A stretch of DNA of 64,000 nucleotides, taken from assembly GCF_009739515.1 (NCBI RefSeq), contig NZ_CP046535.1, positions 124,001 to 188,000 of the forward strand, read 5' to 3'. Under the pieces are notes generated by a model. It saw only the letters and a list, made by a program, of their open reading frames with translations, made no database searches and was not told the DNA's origin. The DNA is from Sphingomonas profundi. Lineage in GTDB: Bacteria > Pseudomonadota > Alphaproteobacteria > Sphingomonadales > Sphingomonadaceae. Within the stretch, counting starts at the first letter, position 1; the number at the start of each line of letters is the position of its first letter. The position numbers and the translations under genes are program-made. Below, in pieces: positions 32,144-41,520 of the stretch.

Positions 32144-33331
32144 TCAGGACTTCGGCGCTTGCGAGGATCCGTCCTTGTCGCCGGCCTGCGGCGCCGGCTT
32201 CGCCCGGGAGCCGGCGGGGACCGGGCGGATGGGCTGCTTGTCCTTGATCCGGCCGAGCCCCTCGACGATCACCTTGTCGCCCGGCTTCAGCCCGCCCGTC
32301 ACCAGCCAGGCGGCGCCGATCGTGCGATCGGCCTTCACCACGCGCTGCACCGCCTTGTTGCCGGGGCCGACGAGCAGCACCGTGGCCTTGCCCTGCGGAT
32401 CGCGCGAGATGCCGGCCTGCGGCACCAGGATCGCATCCGTCGCCGTCGCCTGCGACAGCTTGGCGCGCACATACATGCCCGGCAGCAGCAGGCCTCTGGG
32501 ATTGGGGAAGGTGGCGCGCAACGTGACGGAGCCGGTGCTGGTATCGACGACCGGCTCGGCGAATTCGATGCGGCCGGCGGGGCCATAGTCGCTGCCATCC
32601 TCCAGCACCAGGCGGACGGCCGCCGAGGACGGCACGATGCCGTTGCCCGAGGCGAGCGCGCGCCGCAGCGCCAGCAGGTCGGCGCTCGACTGCTGGATAT
32701 CGACGAAGATCGGGTCGAGCCGCTGGATCGTCGTCAGCGGATCGGCCTGGCCGGAGGTGACGAGCGCGCCGACGGTGAACAGCGAGCGACCGATGCGGCC
32801 GGTGATCGGCGCCGGCACGCGGGTGAAGCGCAGGTTGATGTTGGCGGTATCGAGCAGCGCGCGCTGCTGCGCCACGGTGGCGGCGGCCTGGCCGGCGGTG
32901 GCCTGCGCATCGGCGAAGTCCTGCCGGCTCACGGCCTCGATGTTCGCGAGCGGGCGGTAGCGTTGCGCCCGCGCCGCCGCCGCCACGCGCGCCGCCTCGG
33001 CATTGGCGAGGTTCGCGCGCGCCTCCGCCGCTGCGGCGCGGTAGAGGCTGGGATCGATCTGGTAGAGCGTCTGCCCGGCCTTCACGATCGTGCCCTCGGT
33101 GAACAGCCGCGCCTTAACGAGGCCGCTCACCTGCGGGCGCACCTCGGACGTCTCGTAGGCGTTCGTGCGGCCCGCCAGCTCGATCGCGAGCGGCACGCGC
33201 TGGGTGCGGACCACGACGAAGCCGGCCTCGGGAACCGGCTTCTCCTTCGACTTGTCCTTCGCCGAGCCGCAGGCGGCGACAGCCAGCAGAAGCATTAGAC
33301 AGGACGCGCGCCGCAACGGTGGCACTTTCAT
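32144..33331 (-). CDS. RND efflux periplasmic adaptor (membrane fusion protein)
   Basis: A 395-residue lipoprotein with lipobox LAVAAC near residue 21. The adaptor order is clear: QVSGLVKARLFTEGTIVKAG (lipoyl half), a helical hairpin rich in Ala and Gln (residues ~85-155), NLRFTRVPAPITGRIGRSLF, and DPIFVDIQQSS. PGMYVRAKL and a C-terminal KVIVEGLGRI complete it. It bridges permease and duct. First gene of the pump operon, with a promoter just upstream. No repressor gene is adjacent. Confidence 0.94.
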   Translation of the reverse strand: MKVPPLRRASCLMLLLAVAACGSAKDKSKEKPVPEAGFVVVRTQRVPLAIELAGRTNAYETSEVRPQVSGLVKARLFTEGTIVKAGQTLYQIDPSLYRAAAAEARANLANAEAARVAAAARAQRYRPLANIEAVSRQDFADAQATAGQAAATVAQQRALLDTANINLRFTRVPAPITGRIGRSLFTVGALVTSGQADPLTTIQRLDPIFVDIQQSSADLLALRRALASGNGIVPSSAAVRLVLEDGSDYGPAGRIEFAEPVVDTSTGSVTLRATFPNPRGLLLPGMYVRAKLSQATATDAILVPQAGISRDPQGKATVLLVGPGNKAVQRVVKADRTIGAAWLVTGGLKPGDKVIVEGLGRIKDKQPIRPVPAGSRAKPAPQAGDKDGSSQAPKS

Positions 33332-33364
33332 CTGGCGTTCTCGGGAGCGGGGCGCATCGACAAT

Positions 33365-33393
33365 TGGCTAGGTTCGCACCCAACCCCTGTCAA
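33365..33393 (-). promoter_or_regulatory. Putative sigma-70 promoter of the efflux operon, between CAATTG repeats
   Basis: On the minus strand, TTGACA (33388-33393, perfect -35) is followed 17 bases later by TAGCCA (33365-33370). The putative start site lies ~30 bases before the adaptor ATG. CAATTG hexamers flank the promoter (33361-33366 and 33391-33396) and could belong to an operator. Confidence 0.5.
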
Positions 33394-33459
33394 TTGCCTG
33401 AACTCCCCATGCCGGGCGCGGTTCCGCTGCGCTGCACAACGGCGCGTCGGCAACGCGGA

Positions 33460-34464
33460 TCAGGATATCCGCAGGACCTGCTTGCCGAAGTTCGCGCCCT
33501 CGAACAGCCGCCGCAGGGTGGCGGGCGCATTCTCGAAACCGGTCTGCTCGTCCACCTGCCAGCGCAGGCTGCCGGCGAGGGCGAGGGCGGTGAGGCGGCG
33601 GCGGATATCCGGATAGTCGGCGGCGTGATCGAACACGATGAAGCCGCCCATGGTGGCGCGGCGCATCACCAGGTTGAAATAATTGCCAGGGCCGGTCGGC
33701 TTGCCGCCCGTCTCGTAGCGGCTGATGCCGCCGCAGATCACCACCCGCGCGCCGTGCGCGATCACGCCGAGCATCGCATCGAGGGTGGGGCCGCCGACAT
33801 TGTCGTAGGCGACATGGACGCCGCCGGGCGCCGCGGCGCGGAGCTGCGCCTTCAGGTCGCCGGCTTTGTAGTCGAGCGCGACGTCGAAGCCGGCCTCCTC
33901 CGTCAGCCAGCGGCATTTCGCCTCGCCGCCGGCGATGCCGATCGTGCGGCAGCCGGCGATGCGGGCGAGCTGGCCGACGATCGAGCCGGTCGCCCCGGCC
34001 GCGCCCGACACCAGCACCGTATCCCCCGTCACCGGCTTGCCGACCCGGAACAGGCCGACCCAGGCGGTGAGCCCGGTGAGGCCGAGCAGCGACAGCATCG
34101 CGGTGGGCGGCAAGGCGGGCTCGACGGCATCGTAGCCCTCGCCGTCCGTCACGACATATTCGCGCCAGCCGGTCATGCCGGTGAGCAGGGTGCCGACCGG
34201 CAGCGCCGGATTGCGGCTCTCGATCACCTCACCCAGGCCGATGCCGCGCATCACGTCGCCGATCGCCATCGGCGCGACATAGTCGCCGAAATTCTCCATC
34301 CAGCCCTTCTGCGCCGGCTCGAACGCCAGCCAGCGCAGCTTCAGCAGCACCTCGCCAGGGCCGGGCGCCGGGCGGGGCACCTCGACGAGGCTGAAGTCGC
34401 CGTCCTCCAGCGCGCGGCCGCGTGGGTGGGCCGCCAGCCTGAACTCGCGCATCGTCTCCGCCAT
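33460..34464 (-). CDS. NADP-dependent alkenal/one oxidoreductase (MDR family)
   Basis: 334 residues, zinc-independent medium-chain reductase like prostaglandin/leukotriene B4 reductases and YncB/CurA. WMENFGDYVAPMAIGDVMRG is the family's substrate-side block, and VLVSGAAGATGSIVGQLARI is the NADP site. No zinc-binding cysteines are visible. VHVAYDNVGGPTLDAMLG matches the family. It reduces activated C=C bonds of enones or alkenals. Start ATG at 34462-34464. It has its own unit; the DUF983 gene lies 21 bases upstream on the same strand and could be co-transcribed. Confidence 0.9.
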   Translation of the reverse strand: MAETMREFRLAAHPRGRALEDGDFSLVEVPRPAPGPGEVLLKLRWLAFEPAQKGWMENFGDYVAPMAIGDVMRGIGLGEVIESRNPALPVGTLLTGMTGWREYVVTDGEGYDAVEPALPPTAMLSLLGLTGLTAWVGLFRVGKPVTGDTVLVSGAAGATGSIVGQLARIAGCRTIGIAGGEAKCRWLTEEAGFDVALDYKAGDLKAQLRAAAPGGVHVAYDNVGGPTLDAMLGVIAHGARVVICGGISRYETGGKPTGPGNYFNLVMRRATMGGFIVFDHAADYPDIRRRLTALALAGSLRWQVDEQTGFENAPATLRRLFEGANFGKQVLRIS

Positions 34465-34485
34465 GATCCTCTTGCCCTCTCGTCT

Positions 34486-34911
34486 TCAGGCCTGCGGCGG
34501 CGGACGATCGGCCGGGGGCACGATCCGCCCCTCGCGCGCGCGGTAGACATATTGGCTCGCCACCAGCCACCCCTTCAATGGGCGGAGCGGGGCGAGGCAG
34601 GTAACTAGCAGGAATGGCAGGCTGGTGAGCAGGTGCACCCAGAAGGGCGGATCGAAGCGCAGCTGGATCCAGATCGCCAGCACCACGCTGGGCACGCAGC
34701 CGAAGCAGATGACGAAGAAGGCCGGGCCGTCCGCCGGATCAGCGAAGCCATAGTCCAGCCCGCAGACCTCGCAGGCGGACCGCATCGAGAGGAAGCCGCT
34801 GAAGATGTGGCCCTTGCCGCAGCGCGGGCAGAGACCGCGCACGCCGGTGCGGATCGGATCGAGCCGGGGCCAGCTGTCGGGCCCGGTCTCGGGCGGGGGG
34901 ACGGGGTCCAT
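34486..34911 (-). CDS. DUF983 family membrane protein
   Basis: 141 residues. An N-terminal zinc-ribbon like pair, CPRCGKGHIF and CEVCGLDYGF, is followed by two membrane helices (FFVICFGCVPSVVLAIWIQL and LLTSLPFLLVTCLAPL) and the RPLKGWLVASQYVYRARE tail typical of DUF983. Its function is unknown, although family members often lie near cytochrome oxidase or lipid genes. The ATG at 34909-34911 is preferred to open codons upstream, which overlap the divergent oxidoreductase promoter. Confidence 0.88.
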   Translation of the reverse strand: MDPVPPPETGPDSWPRLDPIRTGVRGLCPRCGKGHIFSGFLSMRSACEVCGLDYGFADPADGPAFFVICFGCVPSVVLAIWIQLRFDPPFWVHLLTSLPFLLVTCLAPLRPLKGWLVASQYVYRAREGRIVPPADRPPPQA

Positions 34912-34997
34912 GGCTTTCCTTCCAGACAGGCGGGTCAACCGGCGCTCGCCCGAACCGCCGGTCGCGGCTATGCAGCGGACGAGAGGATGGCTCAAGA

Positions 34998-36611
34998 ATG
35001 CAGATCAATCGGCCGCGCGGCGACTTCGACTATGTGATCGTGGGCGGCGGCAGTGCCGGCTGCGTGCTGGCCAACCGGTTGAGCGCCGATCCGCGCAACC
35101 GCGTGCTGCTGCTGGAGGCCGGCGGCGAGGACGACTGGCTGTGGATCCATGTGCCGGTGGGCTACCTCTACTGCATGGGCAATCCGCGCACGGACTGGGG
35201 CTTCCGCACCGAGCCCGAGCCCGGCCTGAACGGCCGCGCGCTGAACTATCCGCGCGGCCGCGTGCTGGGCGGTTCCTCCTCGATCAACGGCATGATCTAC
35301 ATGCGCGGCCAGGCGCGCGACTATGACGGCTGGCGGCAGGCCGGGAATGTCGGCTGGGCGTGGGACGACGTGCTGCCGTGGTTCCGCCGATCCGAGAATC
35401 ATTTCGGCGGCGAGGACGCGCATCACGGCGCCGGCGGCGAGTGGCACGTCGCCGAGCAGCGGCTGCGCTGGGATATATTGGATGCCTTTCGGGACGCGGC
35501 GGAGGCGGCCGGCATCCCGAAGATCGACGATTTCAACCGCGGCGACAATGAGGGATCGGGCTATTTCCGGGTGAACCAGCGTGGCGGCTGGCGGTGGAGC
35601 AGCGCCAAGGCGTTCCTCCGCCCGGCGCTGAACCGGCCGAACCTGACGGTGGAGACGCATGCGGTGGTGCAGCGCGTGACGATCGCCGACGGGCGGGCGA
35701 CCGGCATCCTCTACGCCAAGGACGGCGCGACGTGGCTGGCGCGGGCGGGCGAGGTGGTGCTGGCGGCGGGCGCGGTGGGATCGCCGGCGATCCTGGAACA
35801 TTCCGGCATCGGCGACGGCGATCGGCTGCGCGCGCTGGGCATCGCGCCGCTGCTGCACTTGGCCGGCGTCGGCGAGAATTTGCAGGACCATCTGCAGATA
35901 CGCTGCGCCTACAAGGTCTCCGACGTGCCGACGCTGAACATGCGCGCCGGCACATGGCTCGGCAAGGCGCTGATCGGCCTGGAATATGCGCTGTTCCGCA
36001 AGGGGCCGATGTCCATGGCGCCCAGCCAGCTCGGCCTGTTCGCGCGATCGAACGCGCGGGTGGAGACGGCGAACCTGCAATATCATGTCCAGCCGCTGAG
36101 CCTGGACAGCTTCGGCGAGGCGCTGCACGCCTTTCCCGCGTTCACCGCCAGCGTGTGCAACCTGCGGCCGGAGAGCCGCGGCTCGATCCACGTGGGCGAT
36201 CCCGATCCGGCGGTGCCGCCGGCGATCCGGCCGAACTATCTGTCGGCCGAGGCGGACCGGATCGTCGCGGCCGAATCGATCGAGCTGACGCGGCGGATCG
36301 TGGCGCAGCGGCCGCTCGCCCGCTACCGCCCCGAGGAGTTCCGCCCCGGCGTGGAGATCCAAGGGTCCGAGGCGCTGGCGCGGGCGGCCGGCGACATCGC
36401 CACCACCATCTTCCACCCGGTCGGCACCGCGCGCATGGGGACGGACGATGCGGCGGTCGTCGACCCGGAACTGCGGGTGCGCGGGGTGGCGGGGCTGCGG
36501 GTGATCGATGCCTCGGTGATGCCGACGATCACGTCCGGCAACACGAACTCGCCGACGATCATGATCGCGGAGAAGGGCGCCGACATGATCCTGAAGGCGC
36601 GCCTGGCCTGA
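34998..36611 (+). CDS. GMC family FAD oxidoreductase (choline dehydrogenase-like)
   Basis: 537 residues. The FAD-binding [16 protein letters not shown] (residues 14-29) leads, with [20 protein letters not shown], the GMC signature 1, next. The signature 2 region [20 protein letters not shown] follows. HPVGTARMG and [19 protein letters not shown] bring the catalytic His and its partner Asn. It oxidises an alcohol and passes electrons to quinone or another acceptor. AGAATG spacing is weak, but ATG 34998 gives the full Rossmann motif. It probably feeds the respiratory chain. The substrate (choline, sugar alcohol or alkanol) is not decided by sequence. Confidence 0.92.
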   Translation: MQINRPRGDFDYVIVGGGSAGCVLANRLSADPRNRVLLLEAGGEDDWLWIHVPVGYLYCMGNPRTDWGFRTEPEPGLNGRALNYPRGRVLGGSSSINGMIYMRGQARDYDGWRQAGNVGWAWDDVLPWFRRSENHFGGEDAHHGAGGEWHVAEQRLRWDILDAFRDAAEAAGIPKIDDFNRGDNEGSGYFRVNQRGGWRWSSAKAFLRPALNRPNLTVETHAVVQRVTIADGRATGILYAKDGATWLARAGEVVLAAGAVGSPAILEHSGIGDGDRLRALGIAPLLHLAGVGENLQDHLQIRCAYKVSDVPTLNMRAGTWLGKALIGLEYALFRKGPMSMAPSQLGLFARSNARVETANLQYHVQPLSLDSFGEALHAFPAFTASVCNLRPESRGSIHVGDPDPAVPPAIRPNYLSAEADRIVAAESIELTRRIVAQRPLARYRPEEFRPGVEIQGSEALARAAGDIATTIFHPVGTARMGTDDAAVVDPELRVRGVAGLRVIDASVMPTITSGNTNSPTIMIAEKGADMILKARLA

Positions 36612-36620
36612 TCGTCCGCC

Positions 36621-38012
36621 TCACACCAGCCCGGTGAGATAGTAGACGGCGATCACCAGGAACACGGTGGCCGTCTTGATGCCGGTGAGCGCCAATATGT
36701 CCTTATAGGCCTGGCGGTGGGTCAGCCCCGTCACCGCCAGCAGCGTGATGACGGCGCCGTTGTGCGGCAGCGTGTCCATGCCGCCGCTGGCCATGGCCGC
36801 TACGCGGTGCAGCACCTCGCGCGGCACGCCCGCCGCGTCGCCGGCGGCTGCGAACTGATCGGCCATCGCCGCCAGCGCGATCGAGAGCCCGCCGGAGGCG
36901 GAGCCGGTGATGCCGGACAGGGTGGTGACGGTGATCGCCTCGTTGACCAACGGATTGGGGATGGCGCGCAGCCCCTCCTTCACCACCAGGAAACCGGGCA
37001 GCGCCGAGATGACGCCACCGAAGCCATATTCCACCGCCGTGTTCATGCCCGCCAGCAGCGCGCCGCCGACCGCCGCCTTCGACCCTTCGGTGAAGCGGGC
37101 GGTAACGGTGCGGAAGGCGGTGGCGACGATCGTCAGGATGCCGAGCAGCAGCGCCCCTTCCACCGCCCACAGCGCCGAGACCTGCTTCACGTCCACCACC
37201 ACCGGCGCCTTCAGCCCGACCAGCGAGAGGGTGACGCTGTCCCCCGCTAGGCGCGGGATGGCGATCGTCAGCACCAGGTTGGCGATGCCGACCACCAGCA
37301 GCGGCAGCAGCGCGACGAGCGGGTGGACGGCCGGCGTCTCGCCGTGCGTGTCCGGCTCGTTCAGCAGGTTGGTGCCGTAGCCCTCGCCGGCCGCGGCCAG
37401 GCTGCGGCGGCGCCAGTCGAGATAGAGCAGGCCCATGGCGACGATGAACAGCGATCCGATCAGCCCCAGCACCGGCGCCGCCCAGGTGGTGGTGCCGAAG
37501 AAGCTGGCCGGGATGATGTTCTGGATCTGCGGCGTGCCGGGCAGCGCATCCATGGTGAAGGTGAGCGCGCCCAGGCCGATCGTGGCGGGCACCAGCCGCT
37601 TGGGAATGTCCGCCCGGCGGAACATCTCGGCGGCGAACGGATAGACGGCGAACACCGCGACGAACACCGATACGCCGCCATAGGTGAGCAGCGCCGTGAC
37701 CGCCATGATCGAGGGGATCGCCCGCTTCGAGCCGACGAAGCCGATCACGGCCGCCACGATCGCGCGCGAGAAGCCCGATATCTCCACCATCTTGCCGAAC
37801 ACGGCGCCGAGCAGGAAGACCGGGAAATAGAGTCGCAGGAAGCTGCCGACCTTGTCCATGAACAGGCCGGAGAAGGCGGCGGGCACGGCCGCCGGATCGG
37901 TGAGGAACACCGCCAGCATCGCCAGCAGCGGCGCCATGATGATGACGCTGAGGCCGCGATAGGCCGCGATCATCAGCAGGATCAGCGCCAGTGCTGCGAT
38001 CGCGACGTCCAT
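36621..38012 (-). CDS. GntP family permease
   Basis: 463 residues with about 12-14 hydrophobic segments. [60 protein letters not shown] and [20 protein letters not shown] match GntP family transporters of gluconate or hydroxybutyrate-type acids. The final [20 protein letters not shown] also fits. ATG 38010-38012 is preferred to the GTG immediately before it. It is convergent with the GMC oxidoreductase (nine bases apart). Whether the two handle related compounds is only a guess. Confidence 0.9.
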   Translation of the reverse strand: MDVAIAALALILLMIAAYRGLSVIIMAPLLAMLAVFLTDPAAVPAAFSGLFMDKVGSFLRLYFPVFLLGAVFGKMVEISGFSRAIVAAVIGFVGSKRAIPSIMAVTALLTYGGVSVFVAVFAVYPFAAEMFRRADIPKRLVPATIGLGALTFTMDALPGTPQIQNIIPASFFGTTTWAAPVLGLIGSLFIVAMGLLYLDWRRRSLAAAGEGYGTNLLNEPDTHGETPAVHPLVALLPLLVVGIANLVLTIAIPRLAGDSVTLSLVGLKAPVVVDVKQVSALWAVEGALLLGILTIVATAFRTVTARFTEGSKAAVGGALLAGMNTAVEYGFGGVISALPGFLVVKEGLRAIPNPLVNEAITVTTLSGITGSASGGLSIALAAMADQFAAAGDAAGVPREVLHRVAAMASGGMDTLPHNGAVITLLAVTGLTHRQAYKDILALTGIKTATVFLVIAVYYLTGLV

Positions 38013-38124
38013 CACCCGGCCCTCTCATGCCACCCCGCTCCGCCCTGTGCAGGCGAAGGTGGGGGATAAGCAAGAGGCGGATCGCGCCCGGCGGCCGCCA
38101 CGTGGGGGCGCCGGGCGCGGACGA

Positions 38125-38427
38125 TCACTCGGCGGCGGCGGGCGTTCCGGCGAGCGCGACCTGTTCCGCGCGGGCGGCGGACGCCCGGTCGGCGGCGACG
38201 CGGGCGTTGTGCGCGGTCTGCCAGTGGCTGATCTTGCCGGCCGGGATGGTGTGCAGCACGGCGCTGCGGTCGCCCCGGGCGATCGGCCGATAGGCGTGGA
38301 CGGCGCCCTTGCCGGACGGGCCGGCGACGGCGACATGGGTGTCGGCCACGCTGGTGCCGGCGACGGCGGGCGCGGCGGCAAGCGCGGTGGCGGCGGCGAG
38401 GGCGGTGAGCGCGAGGCGGGCGAACAT
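38125..38427 (-). CDS. Small exported protein of unknown function
   Basis: 100 residues with a signal peptide (MFARLALTALAAATALAAAP-AVA). The mature part is basic and alanine-rich with no recognisable domain. AGGAGA lies 7 bases before the ATG at 38425-38427, a strong ribosome-binding site, so the gene is probably real. It is divergent from the response regulator gene. Confidence 0.55.
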   Translation of the reverse strand: MFARLALTALAAATALAAAPAVAGTSVADTHVAVAGPSGKGAVHAYRPIARGDRSAVLHTIPAGKISHWQTAHNARVAADRASAARAEQVALAGTPAAAE

Positions 38428-38647
38428 GGCGTTTGTCTCCTGATGATGTCTGTTGCCGGAGACGTAGGACCGGCGCTTTGCTGATCCTTCGCGTGGGCGT
38501 TACGAAACATGTCCATGTGGCTGGCGCGCCAACGCGGATGGCCGCGCCGTAACAAATCGTTGCGCCGGGCCGGGCGGGGCGCCGGCGGGGCGGCCCGGCG
38601 CCGTGCGGCGGTTGACCGTGCCTGCCGGCCTGCCTAACTCGACCGAC

Positions 38648-39358
38648 ATGGTTTCACCCGTCATCCTGCTCGTCGAGGACGATCCCGCCCTCCGCACGCT
38701 CACCACCCGCGCCCTTCAGGAGAATGGCTACCTCGTCCGCCCCGCATCCTCCGCGCCCGAGATGTGGCTGGCCTTCGACAAGGAGCCGGTCGATCTCGTG
38801 CTGCTGGACATCATGTTGCCGGGCACCAGCGGCATCGAGCTCTGTCGCCTGATCCGCCAGAAGAGCGACGTGCCGATCATCTTCGTCAGCGCCAAGGGCA
38901 GCGAGACGGACCGCGTGATCGGCCTGGAGCTGGGCGCCGACGACTATATCGCCAAGCCGTTCGGCACGCGCGAGCTGATCGCGCGGGTGCGCGCCGTGCT
39001 GCGCCGGGGCGGGCTGGAGCGGCAGCAGGGCGATCGCGGCGAGGGCCTCGCCCGCTTCGACGGCTGGACGGTGAGCTTCCCGCGCCGCGAGCTGACCTCG
39101 CCCGGGGGCGCGGTAGTGGACCTGACCGGCGCCGAGTTCGACCTGCTCGCCAGCCTGCTGGACCATCCGCAGCGGGTGATCGCGCGCGAGCGGCTGATCG
39201 AGCTCTCGCGCACGCGGCTGGGCGATTCGTCCGATCGCAGCATCGACGTGCTTGTCAGCCGGCTTCGCCGCAAGCTCTCCAGCGCCGGCAAGTCCGCGCC
39301 GATCGTCACCGTGCGCGGCGTGGGCTACATGCTCAACGTCGAGGTCGAGCGATCGTGA
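38648..39358 (+). CDS. Two-component response regulator, OmpR family
   Basis: 236 residues. The receiver domain has the acidic pair D11-D12, phospho-acceptor D54 in LLDIMLPG, and the Lys in FVSAKGS. The C-terminal winged helix carries LTGAEFDLLASLLDHP, SRTRLGDSSDRSIDVLVSRL and GVGYML. It binds DNA after phosphorylation by the histidine kinase encoded 24 bases downstream. The output genes are unknown. Carbonic anhydrase and SulP genes immediately follow the pair and could be targets. Confidence 0.95.
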   Translation: MVSPVILLVEDDPALRTLTTRALQENGYLVRPASSAPEMWLAFDKEPVDLVLLDIMLPGTSGIELCRLIRQKSDVPIIFVSAKGSETDRVIGLELGADDYIAKPFGTRELIARVRAVLRRGGLERQQGDRGEGLARFDGWTVSFPRRELTSPGGAVVDLTGAEFDLLASLLDHPQRVIARERLIELSRTRLGDSSDRSIDVLVSRLRRKLSSAGKSAPIVTVRGVGYMLNVEVERS

Positions 39359-39382
39359 GGCGCGAGGCGTGAGTCGGGTCGC

Positions 39383-40696
39383 GTGAGGCGGCTCTGGGCG
39401 CGGCCGTCGGTGGGGCTGATCGGCCGCGTCTTCGCGATCCTGCTGCTCACGACCATCTTCGAGTTCGCCGCCAGCACCTATCTGTACGAGCGGGCCAGCC
39501 GCTTCTCCGTGCGCGAGGACGAGGCGCGGCGGCTGGCCGAGCATCTGGTGATCGCCCGCAAGCTGATGTCGGAACGCTCGTGGCGCGAGCGGCCGGCGAT
39601 GGCCGAGCGGCTGACGACCGATCGCTATGACATGCGCTGGGGCGCCAGCTTCCCCGCGCCGCCGCCGGTGGCGCCGGGGCTGGACGAGATGCAGCGGCAG
39701 GTGGTGGCGTGGGAGCCGACGCTCGCCTCGTCCGACCTGCGGCTGCGGCTGACCTCGCCGGGGCGGCGCGGCATCGTCGTCGGCGGGCTGCGTCTGGGGG
39801 ACGGGACGTGGCTGCGGTTCAGTACCGCCGGGCACATCCACGGCTGGGATCTGGCGCTCGGCCGGATCGTGCTGGCGCTGGTGCCGGCCTTCGCGCTGAT
39901 CGTGCTCGGCGGGCTGATGGTGCGGCGGCTGCTGCGGCCGATGGGCCGGCTGGCCCATGCCGCCGAGCGGATCGGGCTGGGCGGCAGCGAGATGGTGGCG
40001 GAGGGCGGCCCGGCCGAGCTGCGCCGCGTGATCCGCGCGTTCAACGGCATGCAGGAGCGGATCCACCGCCTGATCGGCGATCGCACGCAGGCGCTGGCGG
40101 CGGTGGGGCACGATCTGCGCACGCCGCTCGCCCGGCTGCAGCTGCGCGCCGACGAGATCCCGGAGCCGGCGATGCGCCAGGCCATGCTGGGCGACGTGGC
40201 CGAGATGGAGGGCATGGTCGCCTCGCTGCTCGCCTATCTCGGCGGCGAGAACGATCCCGAGGAGCGCAAGCGCATCGACGTGGCGGTGCTGGCCGCGACG
40301 ATCGTCGACGATGTCGTCGATCGCGGCGGCGATGCGCGCTACGAGGGCGCCGACCATGTCGAGATGGCGGTGCGCCCGCTCGGCCTGAAGCGCGCTCTGG
40401 GCAATCTGGTGAACAACGGCCTGCATTACGGCCAGCGCGTGACGGTGACGGTGGTGGAGGCCGCGGACCACGTCACCCTGTGCGTCGACGACGACGGGCC
40501 GGGCATCCCGGAGGCGGACCTCGCGCGCGCCCTCGATCCGTTCACCCGGCTGGATCCCGCGCGCGGCCGCAACACGCAGGGGCTTGGCCTGGGCCTCGCA
40601 ATCGTCGCGCGGTTCGTGGCGCTGGAGAAGGGCATCGTGCGCCTGAGCAACCGTTCCGAAGGCGGGCTGCGCGCCGAGATCGTCCTGCCGCGCTGA
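39383..40696 (+). CDS. Sensor histidine kinase
   Basis: 437 residues. Two membrane helices (~11-30 and ~160-180) enclose a periplasmic sensor region. A HAMP-like segment follows (RRLLRPMGRLAHAAERIG). The H-box VGHDLRTPLARLQ puts the phosphorylated His at H243, and N, G1 and G2 boxes (LVNNGLHYGQ, DDGPGIPEADL, GLGLGLAIV) form the ATPase. The start is GTG 39383. Partner of the OmpR regulator upstream. Confidence 0.95.
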   Translation: MRRLWARPSVGLIGRVFAILLLTTIFEFAASTYLYERASRFSVREDEARRLAEHLVIARKLMSERSWRERPAMAERLTTDRYDMRWGASFPAPPPVAPGLDEMQRQVVAWEPTLASSDLRLRLTSPGRRGIVVGGLRLGDGTWLRFSTAGHIHGWDLALGRIVLALVPAFALIVLGGLMVRRLLRPMGRLAHAAERIGLGGSEMVAEGGPAELRRVIRAFNGMQERIHRLIGDRTQALAAVGHDLRTPLARLQLRADEIPEPAMRQAMLGDVAEMEGMVASLLAYLGGENDPEERKRIDVAVLAATIVDDVVDRGGDARYEGADHVEMAVRPLGLKRALGNLVNNGLHYGQRVTVTVVEAADHVTLCVDDDGPGIPEADLARALDPFTRLDPARGRNTQGLGLGLAIVARFVALEKGIVRLSNRSEGGLRAEIVLPR

Positions 40697-40824
40697 GCGA
40701 TCGGCCCACGGGGAAGGCAACACTTCCTTACAGCCGTGAGCATGTGCAGCAAAGCATCGTCGCTATCCGGACTCCAAGAGACCGCGACTCCGTCCCGGGC
40801 GCGGCACCCATCAGGAGTAGCGAC

Positions 40825-41520
40825 ATGAACGAGCTCATCGGACGCGTCTTCAGCTTCGAGAAGCACACCTTCCCCAACCAGAGCGACCTCTACGGCCGCC
40901 TCGCCCGCGACGGCCAGAGCCCGAAGGCGCTGATGATCTCCTGCGCCGATTCCCGCATCGTGCCGGAGCACATCATGCAGGCCGAGCCCGGCGACCTCTT
41001 CGTCTGCCGCAACGCCGGCAACATCGTGCCGCCCTACGCCACGCAGAACGGCGGCGTCACCTCGACCGTCGAATATGCCGTGCTGGCGCTGGGCATCCGC
41101 GACATCATCGTCTGCGGCCATTCCGACTGCGGCGCGATGAAGGCGGTCGCCAACCCGGCGGGGCTGGAGAAGATGCCCAACGTGGCGGCCTGGCTGAAGC
41201 ACAGTTCCGCCGCCGAGCAGGTGGTGTCGAGCGCCTATGACGATCTCGATCCGGTCGCGCGCGTGCGTGCGGTGAGCCTGGAGAATGTCGTCGCCCAGCT
41301 CGCCCACCTGCGCACGCATCCGTCGGTCGCCGCGGGCATCGCCCGTGGCGAGATCGCGCTGCACGGCTGGTTCGTGGATATCAACGAGGGCATGGTGCTG
41401 GGCCTGGACGGGGAGACCGGCCGCTTCGTGCCGCTGCGCGAGAGCGATGCGCTGCCGGTCGCGCTGCCGCACCGGCAGCGGCTGGCCTCCGGCGTCGAAT
41501 TCGCGGCCGCCGCGGAATGA
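40825..41520 (+). CDS. Beta-class carbonic anhydrase
   Basis: 231 residues. The zinc ligands C40, H99 and C102 (SCADSR, CGHSDCGAM) and the D42-R44 dyad are all conserved, so it should be active in CO2/bicarbonate exchange. AGGAG lies 9 bases before ATG 40825. The stop overlaps the ATG of the SulP gene (ATGA at 41517), so the two are translationally coupled and probably act as a bicarbonate uptake and conversion unit. Confidence 0.95.
   Translation: MNELIGRVFSFEKHTFPNQSDLYGRLARDGQSPKALMISCADSRIVPEHIMQAEPGDLFVCRNAGNIVPPYATQNGGVTSTVEYAVLALGIRDIIVCGHSDCGAMKAVANPAGLEKMPNVAAWLKHSSAAEQVVSSAYDDLDPVARVRAVSLENVVAQLAHLRTHPSVAAGIARGEIALHGWFVDINEGMVLGLDGETGRFVPLRESDALPVALPHRQRLASGVEFAAAAE

Noticed and set aside
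30140-33298. 1052-codon ORF opposite the RND permease and adaptor genes
   Set aside because: Arg/His/Gly-rich translation without domains, exactly antisense to two well-recognised genes. It is a shadow frame caused by high GC.
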